A stretch of 28,561 nucleotides of DNA from DASSJF01 sp035934535 (GTDB lineage: Bacteria; Sysuimicrobiota; Sysuimicrobiia; Sysuimicrobiales; Segetimicrobiaceae): assembly GCA_035934535.1 (NCBI GenBank), contig DASYXS010000176.1:1-28561 (forward strand), written 5' to 3'. Below, piece after piece: positions 22,164 through 28,561 of this stretch. The notes beneath the pieces were generated by a model that made no database searches, was not told the DNA's origin, and worked only from the letters and a program-made list of their open reading frames with translations. Both the position numbers and the translations under genes were made by a program. The first letter of the stretch is position 1, and each line of letters opens with the position of its first letter.

Positions 22164-23192
22164 GTGGAAGTCACCGCTTCACTCGAGGCATTGCCCCACG
22201 CCGCCGGCGACGTCGCCGGCCTGAGAGCCCGGTTGATCGAGGACATTCGGGAGACGGCCGGCGGGGCGCCGGCCGTGGTGGCGTTCAGCGGCGGGCTCGA
22301 CAGCACCGTCGTCGCGGCCCTCGCGCGGGACGCGCTCGGGCCCGACCAAGTGCTCCTCGTCACCGTCAACATGGGCCCGTACGCGTACGCCCGCGGCAAC
22401 GAGATCGTCCTCGAGGTCGCGGACTCGCTCGGCCTCCGCCAGCGCTGTCTGCTCGGGCAGTACAAACAGCACCGGGTCCAGGCGGCCGGGCCCGCGTGCA
22501 ACCGCTGCACCCGCGAGATCAAGCTCGGCATGGTCAAAGCCGTCTCCGCCGGCCGGCTCGTCCTCACCGGCGCGAACCGCAGCGACACGTGGGGCCGGCT
22601 CGGCCTTCGGGTCTGCAACGGGTATTACGCGCCGCTCCTCGATCTCGACAAGCCCGAGATCCGCGCGCTTGCCGACCTGATGGGCGTGCGCCCGCCGCGC
22701 ATCGGTGAAAACCCCGGGCGCGAGGGCTGCAAGCTGAAGCACCTGCTCAAGCCGCTCGTCTCCCCGGAGTATCACGGCCAGGCGGTCGCGCGGGCCAACG
22801 AGGTGGTGCTGCGCGTGCTGCACGAAGCCGGGGTCGCGGCGGACCTCGCGAACGTGAAGATCATCGGACCGCTCGGCCGCAACATCGGCCTCGTCAACGT
22901 GCACCCGCTGCCGCCCGCCCCGGTGCGGGAGCGGCTGCGGGCGGAGCTCGAAGCACTGCCCGAGCTCGAGGAGGCACACGTCGTCGACAGCCCGATTACC
23001 CTGGTCGCAAAGGCGAATCCCGCGATCCTCAACGACGGCCACGCCCGCTACTGGATCGAGCACGGCCGGCTGGCCCCGGACTTCGCGGCGCCGATCCAGG
23101 TGGAGTGGCAGCCGACGAGCAACCGGCGTCTCGGCACGTTCCATATCGTGGGGTTCCACCGCGATACCGACACCGCGGCCAAGCCTGTCTAA
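22164..23192 (+). CDS. PP-loop ATP pyrophosphatase superfamily protein (LarE/ExsB-like)
   Basis: A 342-residue protein with an N-type PP-loop, SGGLDS (residues 42-47), that binds ATP and forms an adenylated intermediate. Cysteines sit at C112 and C115 (ACNRCTREIK) and at C189 (GREGCKLKHLLKPLV); GANRSDTWG lies between. Three cysteines in this arrangement recall enzymes of the family that use a [4Fe-4S] cluster or sacrificial sulfur (TtuA/TtcA or some LarE), so sulfur transfer or tRNA thiolation is a reasonable idea, but QueC-like and other relatives cannot be excluded. The C-terminal 100 residues (VNVHPLPPAPVRERLRAELEA) form an ACT-like or accessory fold. The GTG start has a weak ribosome-binding site. 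Ends three bases from the convergent ABC permease. Confidence 0.75.
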   Translation: MEVTASLEALPHAAGDVAGLRARLIEDIRETAGGAPAVVAFSGGLDSTVVAALARDALGPDQVLLVTVNMGPYAYARGNEIVLEVADSLGLRQRCLLGQYKQHRVQAAGPACNRCTREIKLGMVKAVSAGRLVLTGANRSDTWGRLGLRVCNGYYAPLLDLDKPEIRALADLMGVRPPRIGENPGREGCKLKHLLKPLVSPEYHGQAVARANEVVLRVLHEAGVAADLANVKIIGPLGRNIGLVNVHPLPPAPVRERLRAELEALPELEEAHVVDSPITLVAKANPAILNDGHARYWIEHGRLAPDFAAPIQVEWQPTSNRRLGTFHIVGFHRDTDTAAKPV

Positions 23193-23948
23193 TCAGCCGC
23201 GGGCCCTCTCGGTCCGCGTCCGGTACCAGAACGCGGCCAGCACGAGGACGCCGAACCCGACGGCCCATCCCAACCCCGCCCAGAACTGCCACCACGCTGC
23301 ACGGCCGGTCAGCGCGCCCGCGACGACCATCTGCATCGGCAGATAGGATGGAAAGAACTCGACGACCGCGTGGTTCGCCGCCGCGCTGCCGATCGGGTTC
23401 TGCATGAACGTGTCGACGATGCTCAGCATGATGATGAAGAACAGGCCTTCGAGATCTCCGGGCAGCACGACCCCGACCAGCATCCCGATCGCGACGTAGG
23501 CGGCGACGGCGACGAACGATCCGGCCGCGACCAGCGCGAAGTGCCGCAACGGGAAGAACAACGCGAGCACCCCGGTCGCGTAGGCGGCCACCGCGAGCGA
23601 CGCGAGGCCAAGCGCGAGGAGGCGGCCGAGCACGAGCGCCGCGCGGGAGTGCCCGCACAACACCAGCCGCTGGTCCACGGCCTCGGACTGCCGCATGACG
23701 GTCAGGCCGACGAATCCCATGATAAGCGTCGTCGCGTTCAGCATCCCGGTCAACAGGCCGAGACGCTCTTGGCTCGTGATGACGATGAATCCGAAGGCGC
23801 GCAGCGTGAACTGAATCGTGCCTGCCGACAGCGCGGCGATGATGCCGTACCATGCCGGCAGGTAACACAGAAGAAGCGCGATCGCGAAGCGATTGTGCTT
23901 CTGCTCGACGAGACTGAGCCGGAAGGTCGTCCCGAACTGCGCGATCAC
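23193..23948 (-). CDS. ABC exporter permease subunit
   Basis: A 251-residue integral membrane protein with about six hydrophobic segments: CYLPAWYGIIAALSAG, LGLLTGMLNATTLIMGFVGLTVM, LLALGLASLAVAAYATGVLALFF, GSFVAVAAYVAIGMLVGVVL and FWAGLGWAVGFGVLVLAAFWY among them. The layout resembles ABC-2-type permeases. The GTG start overlaps the stop of the ATPase gene (GTGA), so they are one transport unit. Export of a small molecule, lipid or antibiotic is possible; there is no domain that names the substrate. Confidence 0.84.
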   Translation of the reverse strand: MIAQFGTTFRLSLVEQKHNRFAIALLLCYLPAWYGIIAALSAGTIQFTLRAFGFIVITSQERLGLLTGMLNATTLIMGFVGLTVMRQSEAVDQRLVLCGHSRAALVLGRLLALGLASLAVAAYATGVLALFFPLRHFALVAAGSFVAVAAYVAIGMLVGVVLPGDLEGLFFIIMLSIVDTFMQNPIGSAAANHAVVEFFPSYLPMQMVVAGALTGRAAWWQFWAGLGWAVGFGVLVLAAFWYRTRTERARG

Positions 23949-24562
23949 GCGGTGGGTTCCGCCTCCAGCACGCCGCCCCGGAGCCGCAGGACGCGGTCGA
24001 ACCGCGCGAGATCGTAAAACAGGTGCGAGATGACGACGATCGTCTGACCGGCGCGGCGCGCCTCCTCGGCCAGTGCCCAGAACCGCTGATAGGTCTCCCA
24101 GTCGAAGCCCTGGTAGGGCTCGTCGAGCAGCAGCACCGTCGGCGCGTGCATCAGTGCGAGCACCAAGTTGAGCTTCTGACGAGTCCCGCCGCTGAGGTCC
24201 CGCACCAGCGCATGGCGGTACTGATCGAACGCCAGGCGCCGCATCAGCGCCTCCGCCGGTCCCGGATCCGCCATCCGGTAGGCCGCCGCGAACCATTCGA
24301 TATTCTGCGCCACCGTCAGTGCTCCGTGGGTTTGCGACTCTTGGGGGCAGTAGCCGAGCCGTCCGTGAATCTCCACGCGGCCGCTCGTCGCCGGCAGGAG
24401 ACCCGCGGCGATCCGCATGAGCGTCGTCTTGCCGGCGCCGTTTTCCCCCACGATGCCGATCATCTCGCCGGGGTACGCGCGAAACGAGACGCCGCGGAGC
24501 ACCCGGCGCCGGCCGAACGCCCGCGCGACGTCCGTGGCCGCAAGTGTGGGAGACGCGTTCAC
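23945..24562 (-). CDS. ABC transporter ATP-binding protein
   Basis: A 205-residue nucleotide-binding subunit. Walker A is GENGAGKTT (39-47), Q-loop CPQESQ, signature LSGGTRQKL (123-131), Walker B VLLLDEP (143-149) and the switch His in VVISHLF. It energises the permease encoded next. It has a short C-terminus with no regulatory domain. The GTG at 24562 lies in frame just before ASPTLAATDVARAFGRRRVL; a longer frame upstream runs opposite queG and is a shadow. Its start is 63 bases from the divergent queG. Confidence 0.92.
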   Translation of the reverse strand: MNASPTLAATDVARAFGRRRVLRGVSFRAYPGEMIGIVGENGAGKTTLMRIAAGLLPATSGRVEIHGRLGYCPQESQTHGALTVAQNIEWFAAAYRMADPGPAEALMRRLAFDQYRHALVRDLSGGTRQKLNLVLALMHAPTVLLLDEPYQGFDWETYQRFWALAEEARRAGQTIVVISHLFYDLARFDRVLRLRGGVLEAEPTA

Positions 24563-24610
24563 GATACGACAGGTTCCCGCGCGTCCGAGCGAGTCCTCCG
24601 CAAAGGGCGA

Positions 24611-24619
24611 TGCTATACT
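24611..24619 (+). promoter_or_regulatory. Extended -10 promoter of queG
   Basis: tgctatact is a near-consensus extended -10 (TGn then TATACT at 24614-24619). It lies 6 bases before the GTG start of queG, so transcription should begin at or next to the start codon, giving a leaderless mRNA. The -35 region (about 24591-24596) is weak, as is usual with extended -10 promoters. Confidence 0.65.
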
Positions 24620-24625
24620 CGAACC

Positions 24626-25798
24626 GTGAACGTTCCCGTCTCCCTTGCCGCCGCCGTCAAGGCCGAAGCGCGGGCGGCCGGGTTCGACCTGTGCGGCATC
24701 ACGACGGCCGCGCCGTTCGCGCTCGAGGGCCGCGCGCTCGCGGCGTGGGTGGCCCGCGGCTACCACGGCGAGATGGCCTACATGGCCCGCAACGCGCCCC
24801 GGTCGCCGGCGCCGGCGGCCCTGGTTGCCGGCGCGCGCTCGCTCGTCGTAGTGGCGCTCTATTACGGAGACGCGGTACCGGGCGGCGCGGACGACGCGTC
24901 CTCCACCCGCGGGCCGCGCGGGCGGATCAGCCGGTACGCGCACGGCGACGACTACCACCTCGTGATGGAGCCGCGCCTGCGCCGGCTGGCGGAGTTTCTG
25001 CGGAGCCGCGGCGCGCGCGTCGCGCGATACTACGTGGACACGGGGCCGGTCATCGATCGGGCGGCCGCGCGGCGCGCCGGCATCGGATGGTTCGGCAAGA
25101 ACACCATGATCATCACGCAGCGCACCTACGGCTCGTGGGTGTTCCTCGGCGAGATCCTCACCGACCTCGAGATCGCCCCCGACGTGGAGGCCGAGGGCGA
25201 CTGCGGCCGCTGCCGGATCTGTCTCGACGCCTGCCCGACCGGCGCGATCGTCGACCCGTACACGGTGGACGCGCGCCGCTGTATCTCGTATCTCACGATC
25301 GAGCACCGCGGCCCGATTCCACGGGACCTGCGGCCGCAGATCGGCGATCACATCTTCGGGTGCGACATCTGCCAGACGGTGTGCCCCCACAACGCGCGCA
25401 CCGCGTCCGCCCGGCATCCCGAGCTCGCGCCGCGCGGGGAGACCGGCGCCCGGCCGGAGCTGATTCCGCTGCTCAATATCACCGACGCGGAGTTTCGGCG
25501 GCGCTTTCGCGGCTCGCCGGTGAAGCGCGCGAAGCGGAGCGGCCTCCGCCGCAACGTCGCCGTGGCGCTCGGCAACGCGGGCGACCCGGCCGCCGTCCCG
25601 GCGCTGTGCGAGGCGCTCGCCGGCGCGGATGCGTTGGTCCGCGCGCACGCCGCCTGGGCGCTCGGGCGGATCGGCGGTGAAGCCGCCCGCGAACACCTGA
25701 CCGCGCGCCTCGCCGACGAACGCGATCCCGCGGTCAGGGAAGAGATCGAGCTCGCGATTCAGGAGACCCGCGAGGACGCGCGGGAGCGGACCGCGTAG
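24626..25798 (+). CDS. queG: Epoxyqueuosine reductase QueG
   Basis: A 390-residue cobalamin- and iron-sulfur-dependent enzyme that reduces epoxyqueuosine to queuosine in tRNA. The cobalamin domain has VDTGPVIDRAAARRAGIGWFGKNTMII, where D138 is the expected proton donor. The two [4Fe-4S] clusters use C193-x2-C196-x2-C199-x3-C203 (CGRCRICLDACP), C219, and C246-x2-C249-x3-C253 (CDICQTVCP). A C-terminal part contains HEAT-like repeats (AAVPALCEALAGADALVRAHAAWALGRIGGEAARE), normal for the family. The GTG at 24626 is chosen because an extended -10 ends just before it. The frame also contains possible starts upstream, but those are opposite the ABC genes. Eleven bases after its stop starts the CoaB-like gene. 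Confidence 0.95.
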   Translation: MNVPVSLAAAVKAEARAAGFDLCGITTAAPFALEGRALAAWVARGYHGEMAYMARNAPRSPAPAALVAGARSLVVVALYYGDAVPGGADDASSTRGPRGRISRYAHGDDYHLVMEPRLRRLAEFLRSRGARVARYYVDTGPVIDRAAARRAGIGWFGKNTMIITQRTYGSWVFLGEILTDLEIAPDVEAEGDCGRCRICLDACPTGAIVDPYTVDARRCISYLTIEHRGPIPRDLRPQIGDHIFGCDICQTVCPHNARTASARHPELAPRGETGARPELIPLLNITDAEFRRRFRGSPVKRAKRSGLRRNVAVALGNAGDPAAVPALCEALAGADALVRAHAAWALGRIGGEAAREHLTARLADERDPAVREEIELAIQETREDARERTA

Positions 25799-25809
25799 AA
25801 GTTATCATT

Positions 25810-26490
25810 ATGAGTCTTCGCGGACGCCGCATCCTTGTCACCTCCGGCCCGACACGGGCGCCCATCGACGCCGTCCGGTTCGTGTCCAACAAGTCCACCG
25901 GGCGGCTCGGCTCGCTGATCGCCGAGGCCGCGCTCGAAGCCGGCGCGGACGTCACGTTTGTCTACGGGCGCGGCAGCGCGCTGCCGCTCGTCCGGGGCGG
26001 CCGCATCGATCACCTGCGCGTGCTGCCGATCGACACGGTCGACGACCTGGTCGGGGTGTTCCGCCAGGAGCTGCCGACCGGCTATGACGCGGTTGTCCAC
26101 GCGATGGCCGTCCTCGACTTTCAGCCGGCCGAAACCCGCGAGGAGAAGGTCTCGAGCAGCATGACCGAGTGGAACGTCCGCCTCGTCCCGACCCCGAAGG
26201 CGGCGGCGCTGGTCCGCGACCTCGCGCCGCATACGTTCTTCATCGGCTTCAAGCTCGAGGTCGACAAATCGGCGGGCGACCTCGTGGGCATCGCCGCGGA
26301 CTGGGCGCGCCGGACGCACGCCGATCTCGTGGTCGCCAACGACATGCGTGACATCGAGCACGGCACGCACACCGGCCACCTGGTGCGGCCGGACGGCACC
26401 GTGGAACAGGTCGTGCAGGGCAAGGAGATGATCGCCCGCGCGCTCGTGACCCTCCTCGATCGCCGCCTCGCGCAGCGGGTCGCGCGGTAG
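25810..26490 (+). CDS. Phosphopantothenoylcysteine synthetase-like (CoaB domain) protein
   Basis: A 226-residue protein matching the CoaB half of the Dfp/CoaBC enzyme: ILVTSGPTRAPIDAVRFVSNKSTGRLG (nucleotide-binding opening), HAMAVLDFQPAE, the basic-to-loop region EEKVSSSMTEWNVRLVPTPKAAALVR, FFIGFKLEVD and DLVVANDMRDIEHG. CoaB condenses phosphopantothenate and cysteine for coenzyme A. There is no CoaC flavodoxin domain and none is adjacent, so the decarboxylase must be encoded elsewhere, or the protein has a related different role. The usual lysine-rich lid between synthetase strands is weaker than in E. coli. It follows queG after 11 bases and may be co-transcribed. Confidence 0.85.
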   Translation: MSLRGRRILVTSGPTRAPIDAVRFVSNKSTGRLGSLIAEAALEAGADVTFVYGRGSALPLVRGGRIDHLRVLPIDTVDDLVGVFRQELPTGYDAVVHAMAVLDFQPAETREEKVSSSMTEWNVRLVPTPKAAALVRDLAPHTFFIGFKLEVDKSAGDLVGIAADWARRTHADLVVANDMRDIEHGTHTGHLVRPDGTVEQVVQGKEMIARALVTLLDRRLAQRVAR

Positions 26491-26539
26491 CGGCCGGCGG
26501 GCATAACGAGACCGGCAGAGACTGCGGGGAGGTGTCGCA

Positions 26540-27235
26540 ATGGCGGTTCCGACCGTGTTGGCGACCGAAGCGCGCGGGGAGACGTTCGGCGGTGTCACGT
26601 ATCACATCGACGGCGAGCTCGTCCCCGTGCTTCAGCTCGAGCTCGGCAACGTCCCCGCGTACTTCGAGCACCACGTCCTTCTATGGAAGGATCCACGCGT
26701 CGAGATCAGCCTCAAGCCCCTCAAGGGCGCCGTAAAACGCGTCCTGTCCGGCATGCCGGTCTTCGTCACGCAGGCTCAGGGGCCGGGGCGAATCGCGTTC
26801 AGCCGGGACGGCGCCGGACACGTCTTTGCGCTCCACCTGAAGGCCGGCGAGGCCATCGACGTGCGGGAGCACCAGTTTTTGGCGGCGACCGACGCTGTGA
26901 ACTACACCTTCACCCGCGTAAAGGGCGCCGCGAGCGTCTTGTTCGGCGGCACCGGCTTCTTTATCGACACTTTCTCGTGCGCCGGCTCGGAAGGCGTCGT
27001 CTGGCTCCACGGGTACGGGAACGTCTTTGCGATGACGCTGGGGGCGGGCGAGCAAATTGACGTCGAGCCGGGCGGCTGGATCTACAAGGACCGCGGCGTG
27101 CAGATGCAGACGATCTTTCAAAAGGTCTCCACCGGCCTCTTCGCGAGCGCGGGCAACCTGTTCTGGAACCGGTTCACCGGACCCGGACGCCTCGCGATCC
27201 AGTCCATGTATCTCCATATGCCGACGGAAGGCTGA
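26540..27235 (+). CDS. AIM24-family protein
   Basis: A 231-residue beta-rich protein of the AIM24/TIGR00266 family: VTYHIDGELVPVLQLEL, GKxxWK-like YFEHHVLLWKDPRVE, AVKRVLSGMPVFVTQAQGPGRIAF, GHVFALHLKAGEAIDVREHQFLAA, and GTGFFIDTFSCAG. The family has a barwin-like double-jelly-roll look and its bacterial function is unknown. The ATG has gggaggtg 6-8 bases upstream. It stands alone, with 49 bases after CoaB and a terminator after its stop. Confidence 0.88.
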   Translation: MAVPTVLATEARGETFGGVTYHIDGELVPVLQLELGNVPAYFEHHVLLWKDPRVEISLKPLKGAVKRVLSGMPVFVTQAQGPGRIAFSRDGAGHVFALHLKAGEAIDVREHQFLAATDAVNYTFTRVKGAASVLFGGTGFFIDTFSCAGSEGVVWLHGYGNVFAMTLGAGEQIDVEPGGWIYKDRGVQMQTIFQKVSTGLFASAGNLFWNRFTGPGRLAIQSMYLHMPTEG

Positions 27236-27287
27236 GAAAGCGAGATCCCGCGGGAGACGCGTTCTCGACGATCGGTCCCAATAGTAC

Positions 27288-27317
27288 GGCCCCCGGTCCC
27301 GCTCAGGCCCGGGGGCC
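27288..27317. terminator. Terminator hairpin between convergent genes
   Basis: ggcccccgg (27288-27296) and ccgggggcc (27309-27317) form a perfect 9-bp stem. It separates the AIM24 gene from the oppositely oriented secreted-protein gene and may serve both. No long T-run follows. Confidence 0.6.
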
Positions 27318-27352
27318 TCGTGTTCGGTTACTTACCCGCGCCCGCGAACGGA

Positions 27353-27835
27353 CTAGCGCTCATGCACGTCGACGGGCTGCACCGGCGCCGGTAAACCTGT
27401 CAAGATGAAACGTACCGCTGCGGCAAGCTGCACGATCTGGACAGCGACCAGCGTCATCGTGTCGAGCGGCACAAGGATCCCCGTGGTCGACAACGGGATA
27501 AGGAATAACCGGCCCTTGAGTTTTGGACCGGCCGGCGTGTTGAGCCGCACGAGCTGCCCCGGCGGAATTCTCTCTCCCTGCGGCACGAATGCAAGGAACG
27601 TCCCGGTCCGATCGCGCAGGACGGACAGCATGAAGCACTGCCCCGCCGGAATAACGACGTTGCCGGCAACGAGCGTCCTGGCCGGACAGAAGGGGTCTCC
27701 CGCGTGGCGGACCATCGGGTGTTGACCCGGGGGCCCTCCCGGTCCGCCCTTCGGGCCCGGCCCGGCGGCGGCCGGCAAGACCGCCAGCGCCGCGATCACA
27801 CACATCGATAACAAGAGCGATCCGGCTCTCGTCAC
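27353..27835 (-). CDS. Small secreted hypothetical protein
   Basis: A 160-residue protein of no family I recognise. A Sec signal peptide (MTRAGSLLLSMCVIAALAV, then LPAAAGPG) is followed by a Gly/Pro-rich linker (GPKGGPGGPPGQHP) and a strand-rich region: a cysteine pair in PFCPARTLVAG and IPAGQCFML, LAFVPQGERIPPGQLVRL, FLIPLSTTGILVPLD and a hydrophobic stretch TLVAVQIVQLAAAVRFIL. The two cysteines could form a disulfide outside the cell. The GTG start has aaggaaggtg about 6 bases upstream. It sits alone between a terminator and tRNA-Gly. Confidence 0.7.
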   Translation of the reverse strand: MTRAGSLLLSMCVIAALAVLPAAAGPGPKGGPGGPPGQHPMVRHAGDPFCPARTLVAGNVVIPAGQCFMLSVLRDRTGTFLAFVPQGERIPPGQLVRLNTPAGPKLKGRLFLIPLSTTGILVPLDTMTLVAVQIVQLAAAVRFILTGLPAPVQPVDVHER

Positions 27836-27976
27836 GTAGGCACCTTCCTTATCTTATTGTGTTTATCGTGGTCGGCAGCAGGATGGCAGGAACCAAAAAC
27901 GACCACTACAGTGCTTACCCTAAACAGGTCGGATGTACGCATGTTTGGACGGGTGGCCCGTAGAGTGCACCCGTCT

Positions 27977-28006
27977 TTGACGGTGCGCGCAAGCAGGGAC
28001 TATAAT
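27977..28006 (+). promoter_or_regulatory. Promoter of tRNA-Gly
   Basis: ttgacg (27977-27982) and tataat (28001-28006) are near-consensus -35 and -10 boxes separated by 18 bases. Transcription would start about 28013, some 27 bases before the mature tRNA 5' end. Confidence 0.85.
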
Positions 28007-28039
28007 AACAAATGCCGTATTCCGGCACCGCAGGGCGAG

Positions 28040-28114
28040 CGGGAATAGCTCAGTGGTAGAGCATCTGCTTCCCAAGCAGAGGGTCGTGGGTTCGAATCCC
28101 ATTTCCCGCTCCAG
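28040..28114 (+). tRNA. tRNA-Gly (anticodon CCC)
   Basis: A 75-base cloverleaf with encoded CCA: acceptor gcgggaa/ttcccgc, anticodon stem with loop ttcccaa giving CCC, T arm gtggg-ttcgaat-cccat. A strong promoter lies just upstream. Confidence 0.97.
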
Positions 28115-28324
28115 ATTTTCCGGCTTTTGTGGGCGTTCGCATGACGACCCACGCTCGTGCTGTAGCCTAACTGTAGTCAATGCACCAACCTGGTATAGAA
28201 GTTTCCAATTTGGCGCACTTCAGCTAGCGAATGTTCCGTAAGGAACTGCTAGTGTCCGCCTGAGGCGTTCAACCACTCAGGTACCATTATCATCCGTGTC
28301 TCCCTCACCGGCCCTGCGAAAAAT
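28115..28324. other. Lower-GC stretch downstream of tRNA-Gly without visible gene
   Basis: No credible gene. One inverted repeat, cctgag/ctcagg, lies about 28260-28282 and could end minus-strand transcription from the partial gene. No direct repeat of the tRNA 3' end was found within the window. Confidence 0.4.
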
Positions 28325-28561
28325 TCAATCGTGACGAGTCTTTCTTCGCACCTCTTCGGGAGGACAAGAAGGACAAGGGACGATCGCGGCACTCCGCGCG
28401 AAGGTTGGACGGGCGACATCGAAGCTCCGCCCCGACATCAACCGTCGGATCTGCTTGTCAAATGTTGAGCGATCAACGGCATACATGCCGCCACGTGCGC
28501 CTTCGAAACCGCAACTCCAGGCCGCCAAAGCCTGACCATATTTCAGCCCAGCCCTAATGGT
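28325..28561 (-). CDS. Partial unrecognised protein, C-terminus only
   Basis: The minus-strand frame is open from the window end to a stop at 28325, giving at least 78 residues of a C-terminus (visible part includes GLKYGQALAAWSCGFEGARG, STFDKQIRRLMSGRSF and a cysteine pair CPSCPP near the end). I do not recognise it. Base composition here and in 28115-28324 is less GC-rich than in the rest of the window, so it may belong to an element inserted downstream of tRNA-Gly. It could also be a spurious open frame. Confidence 0.4.
   Translation of the reverse strand, partial: TIRAGLKYGQALAAWSCGFEGARGGMYAVDRSTFDKQIRRLMSGRSFDVARPTFARSAAIVPCPSCPPEEVRRKTRHD

Noticed and set aside
24565..25696. A long N-terminal extension of the minus-strand ATPase
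   Set aside because: It is antisense to queG, which has cysteine clusters and a promoter; the ATPase domain starts at about 24562.

Overview
The window is a GC-rich bacterial chromosome segment of about 28.6 kb. It has many GTG starts and many gene junctions that overlap by four bases (ATGA or GTGA). Three tRNA genes with encoded CCA, bacterial -10/-35 elements, QueG, UppP and AlaX all point to Bacteria. The mix of families (LLM-class oxidoreductase, GYD, NIPSNAP, AIM24, Dpp-type ABC transporter, an SLH-like motif) suits a deep-branching, high-GC, soil or thermophile-type lineage such as the Chloroflexota/Armatimonadota neighbourhood. I cannot assign a phylum from sequence alone.

Layout. (1) 1-2962 is a mobile-element zone. 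It holds an IS4-type DDE transposase on the minus strand with readable terminal inverted repeats (about 106-1602), then an IS110-family DEDD transposase (1679-2683). Both IS110 flanks carry strong RNA-like inverted repeats, which are candidate bridge-RNA or element-end structures; the IS4-type copy may have landed inside the IS110 left end. (2) 3063-5399: tRNA-Ala(UGC), an LLM-class flavin oxidoreductase and a divergent MFS exporter. (3) 5353-7210: a tightly overlapping minus-strand operon, alaX - YciI-like - ABM monooxygenase - marR, with a perfect palindrome just upstream that is a good candidate for autoregulation. (4) 7343-9349: a secreted SLH-like protein, tRNA-Ser(UGA), a GYD protein and UppP.

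(5) 9387-14658: a six-gene oxyanion (chromate) resistance operon: ChrB C-terminal-domain protein, beta-propeller protein, ChrA, a degenerate LMW-phosphatase/arsenate-reductase-like protein, full-length ChrB and an MFS exporter. It starts at an AT-rich promoter containing a long imperfect palindrome and ends at a strong hairpin. (6) 14682-15923: two tandem paralogues, each a membrane anchor followed by about five 24-residue repeats; I know no function for them. (7) 16036-20515, minus strand: dipeptide/oligopeptide-type ABC transporter (two permeases, substrate-binding protein) preceded by a threonine-dehydratase-like PLP enzyme.

(8) 20621-23192, plus strand: alpha/beta hydrolase, NIPSNAP protein and a PP-loop ATPase with three placed cysteines; between the last two lies a C-terminal scrap of a sugar-type ABC permease. 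(9) 23193-24562, minus strand: a two-gene ABC exporter. (10) 24614-27317, plus strand: queG, a stand-alone CoaB-like protein and an AIM24 protein. (11) 27353-28561: a small secreted protein (minus), tRNA-Gly(CCC) with a near-consensus promoter, and a lower-GC tail holding the end of an unrecognised minus-strand gene. The most interesting items are the IS110 flanking structures, the chromate operon with its unusual phosphatase and operator, the alaX-marR operon and the repeat-protein pair.
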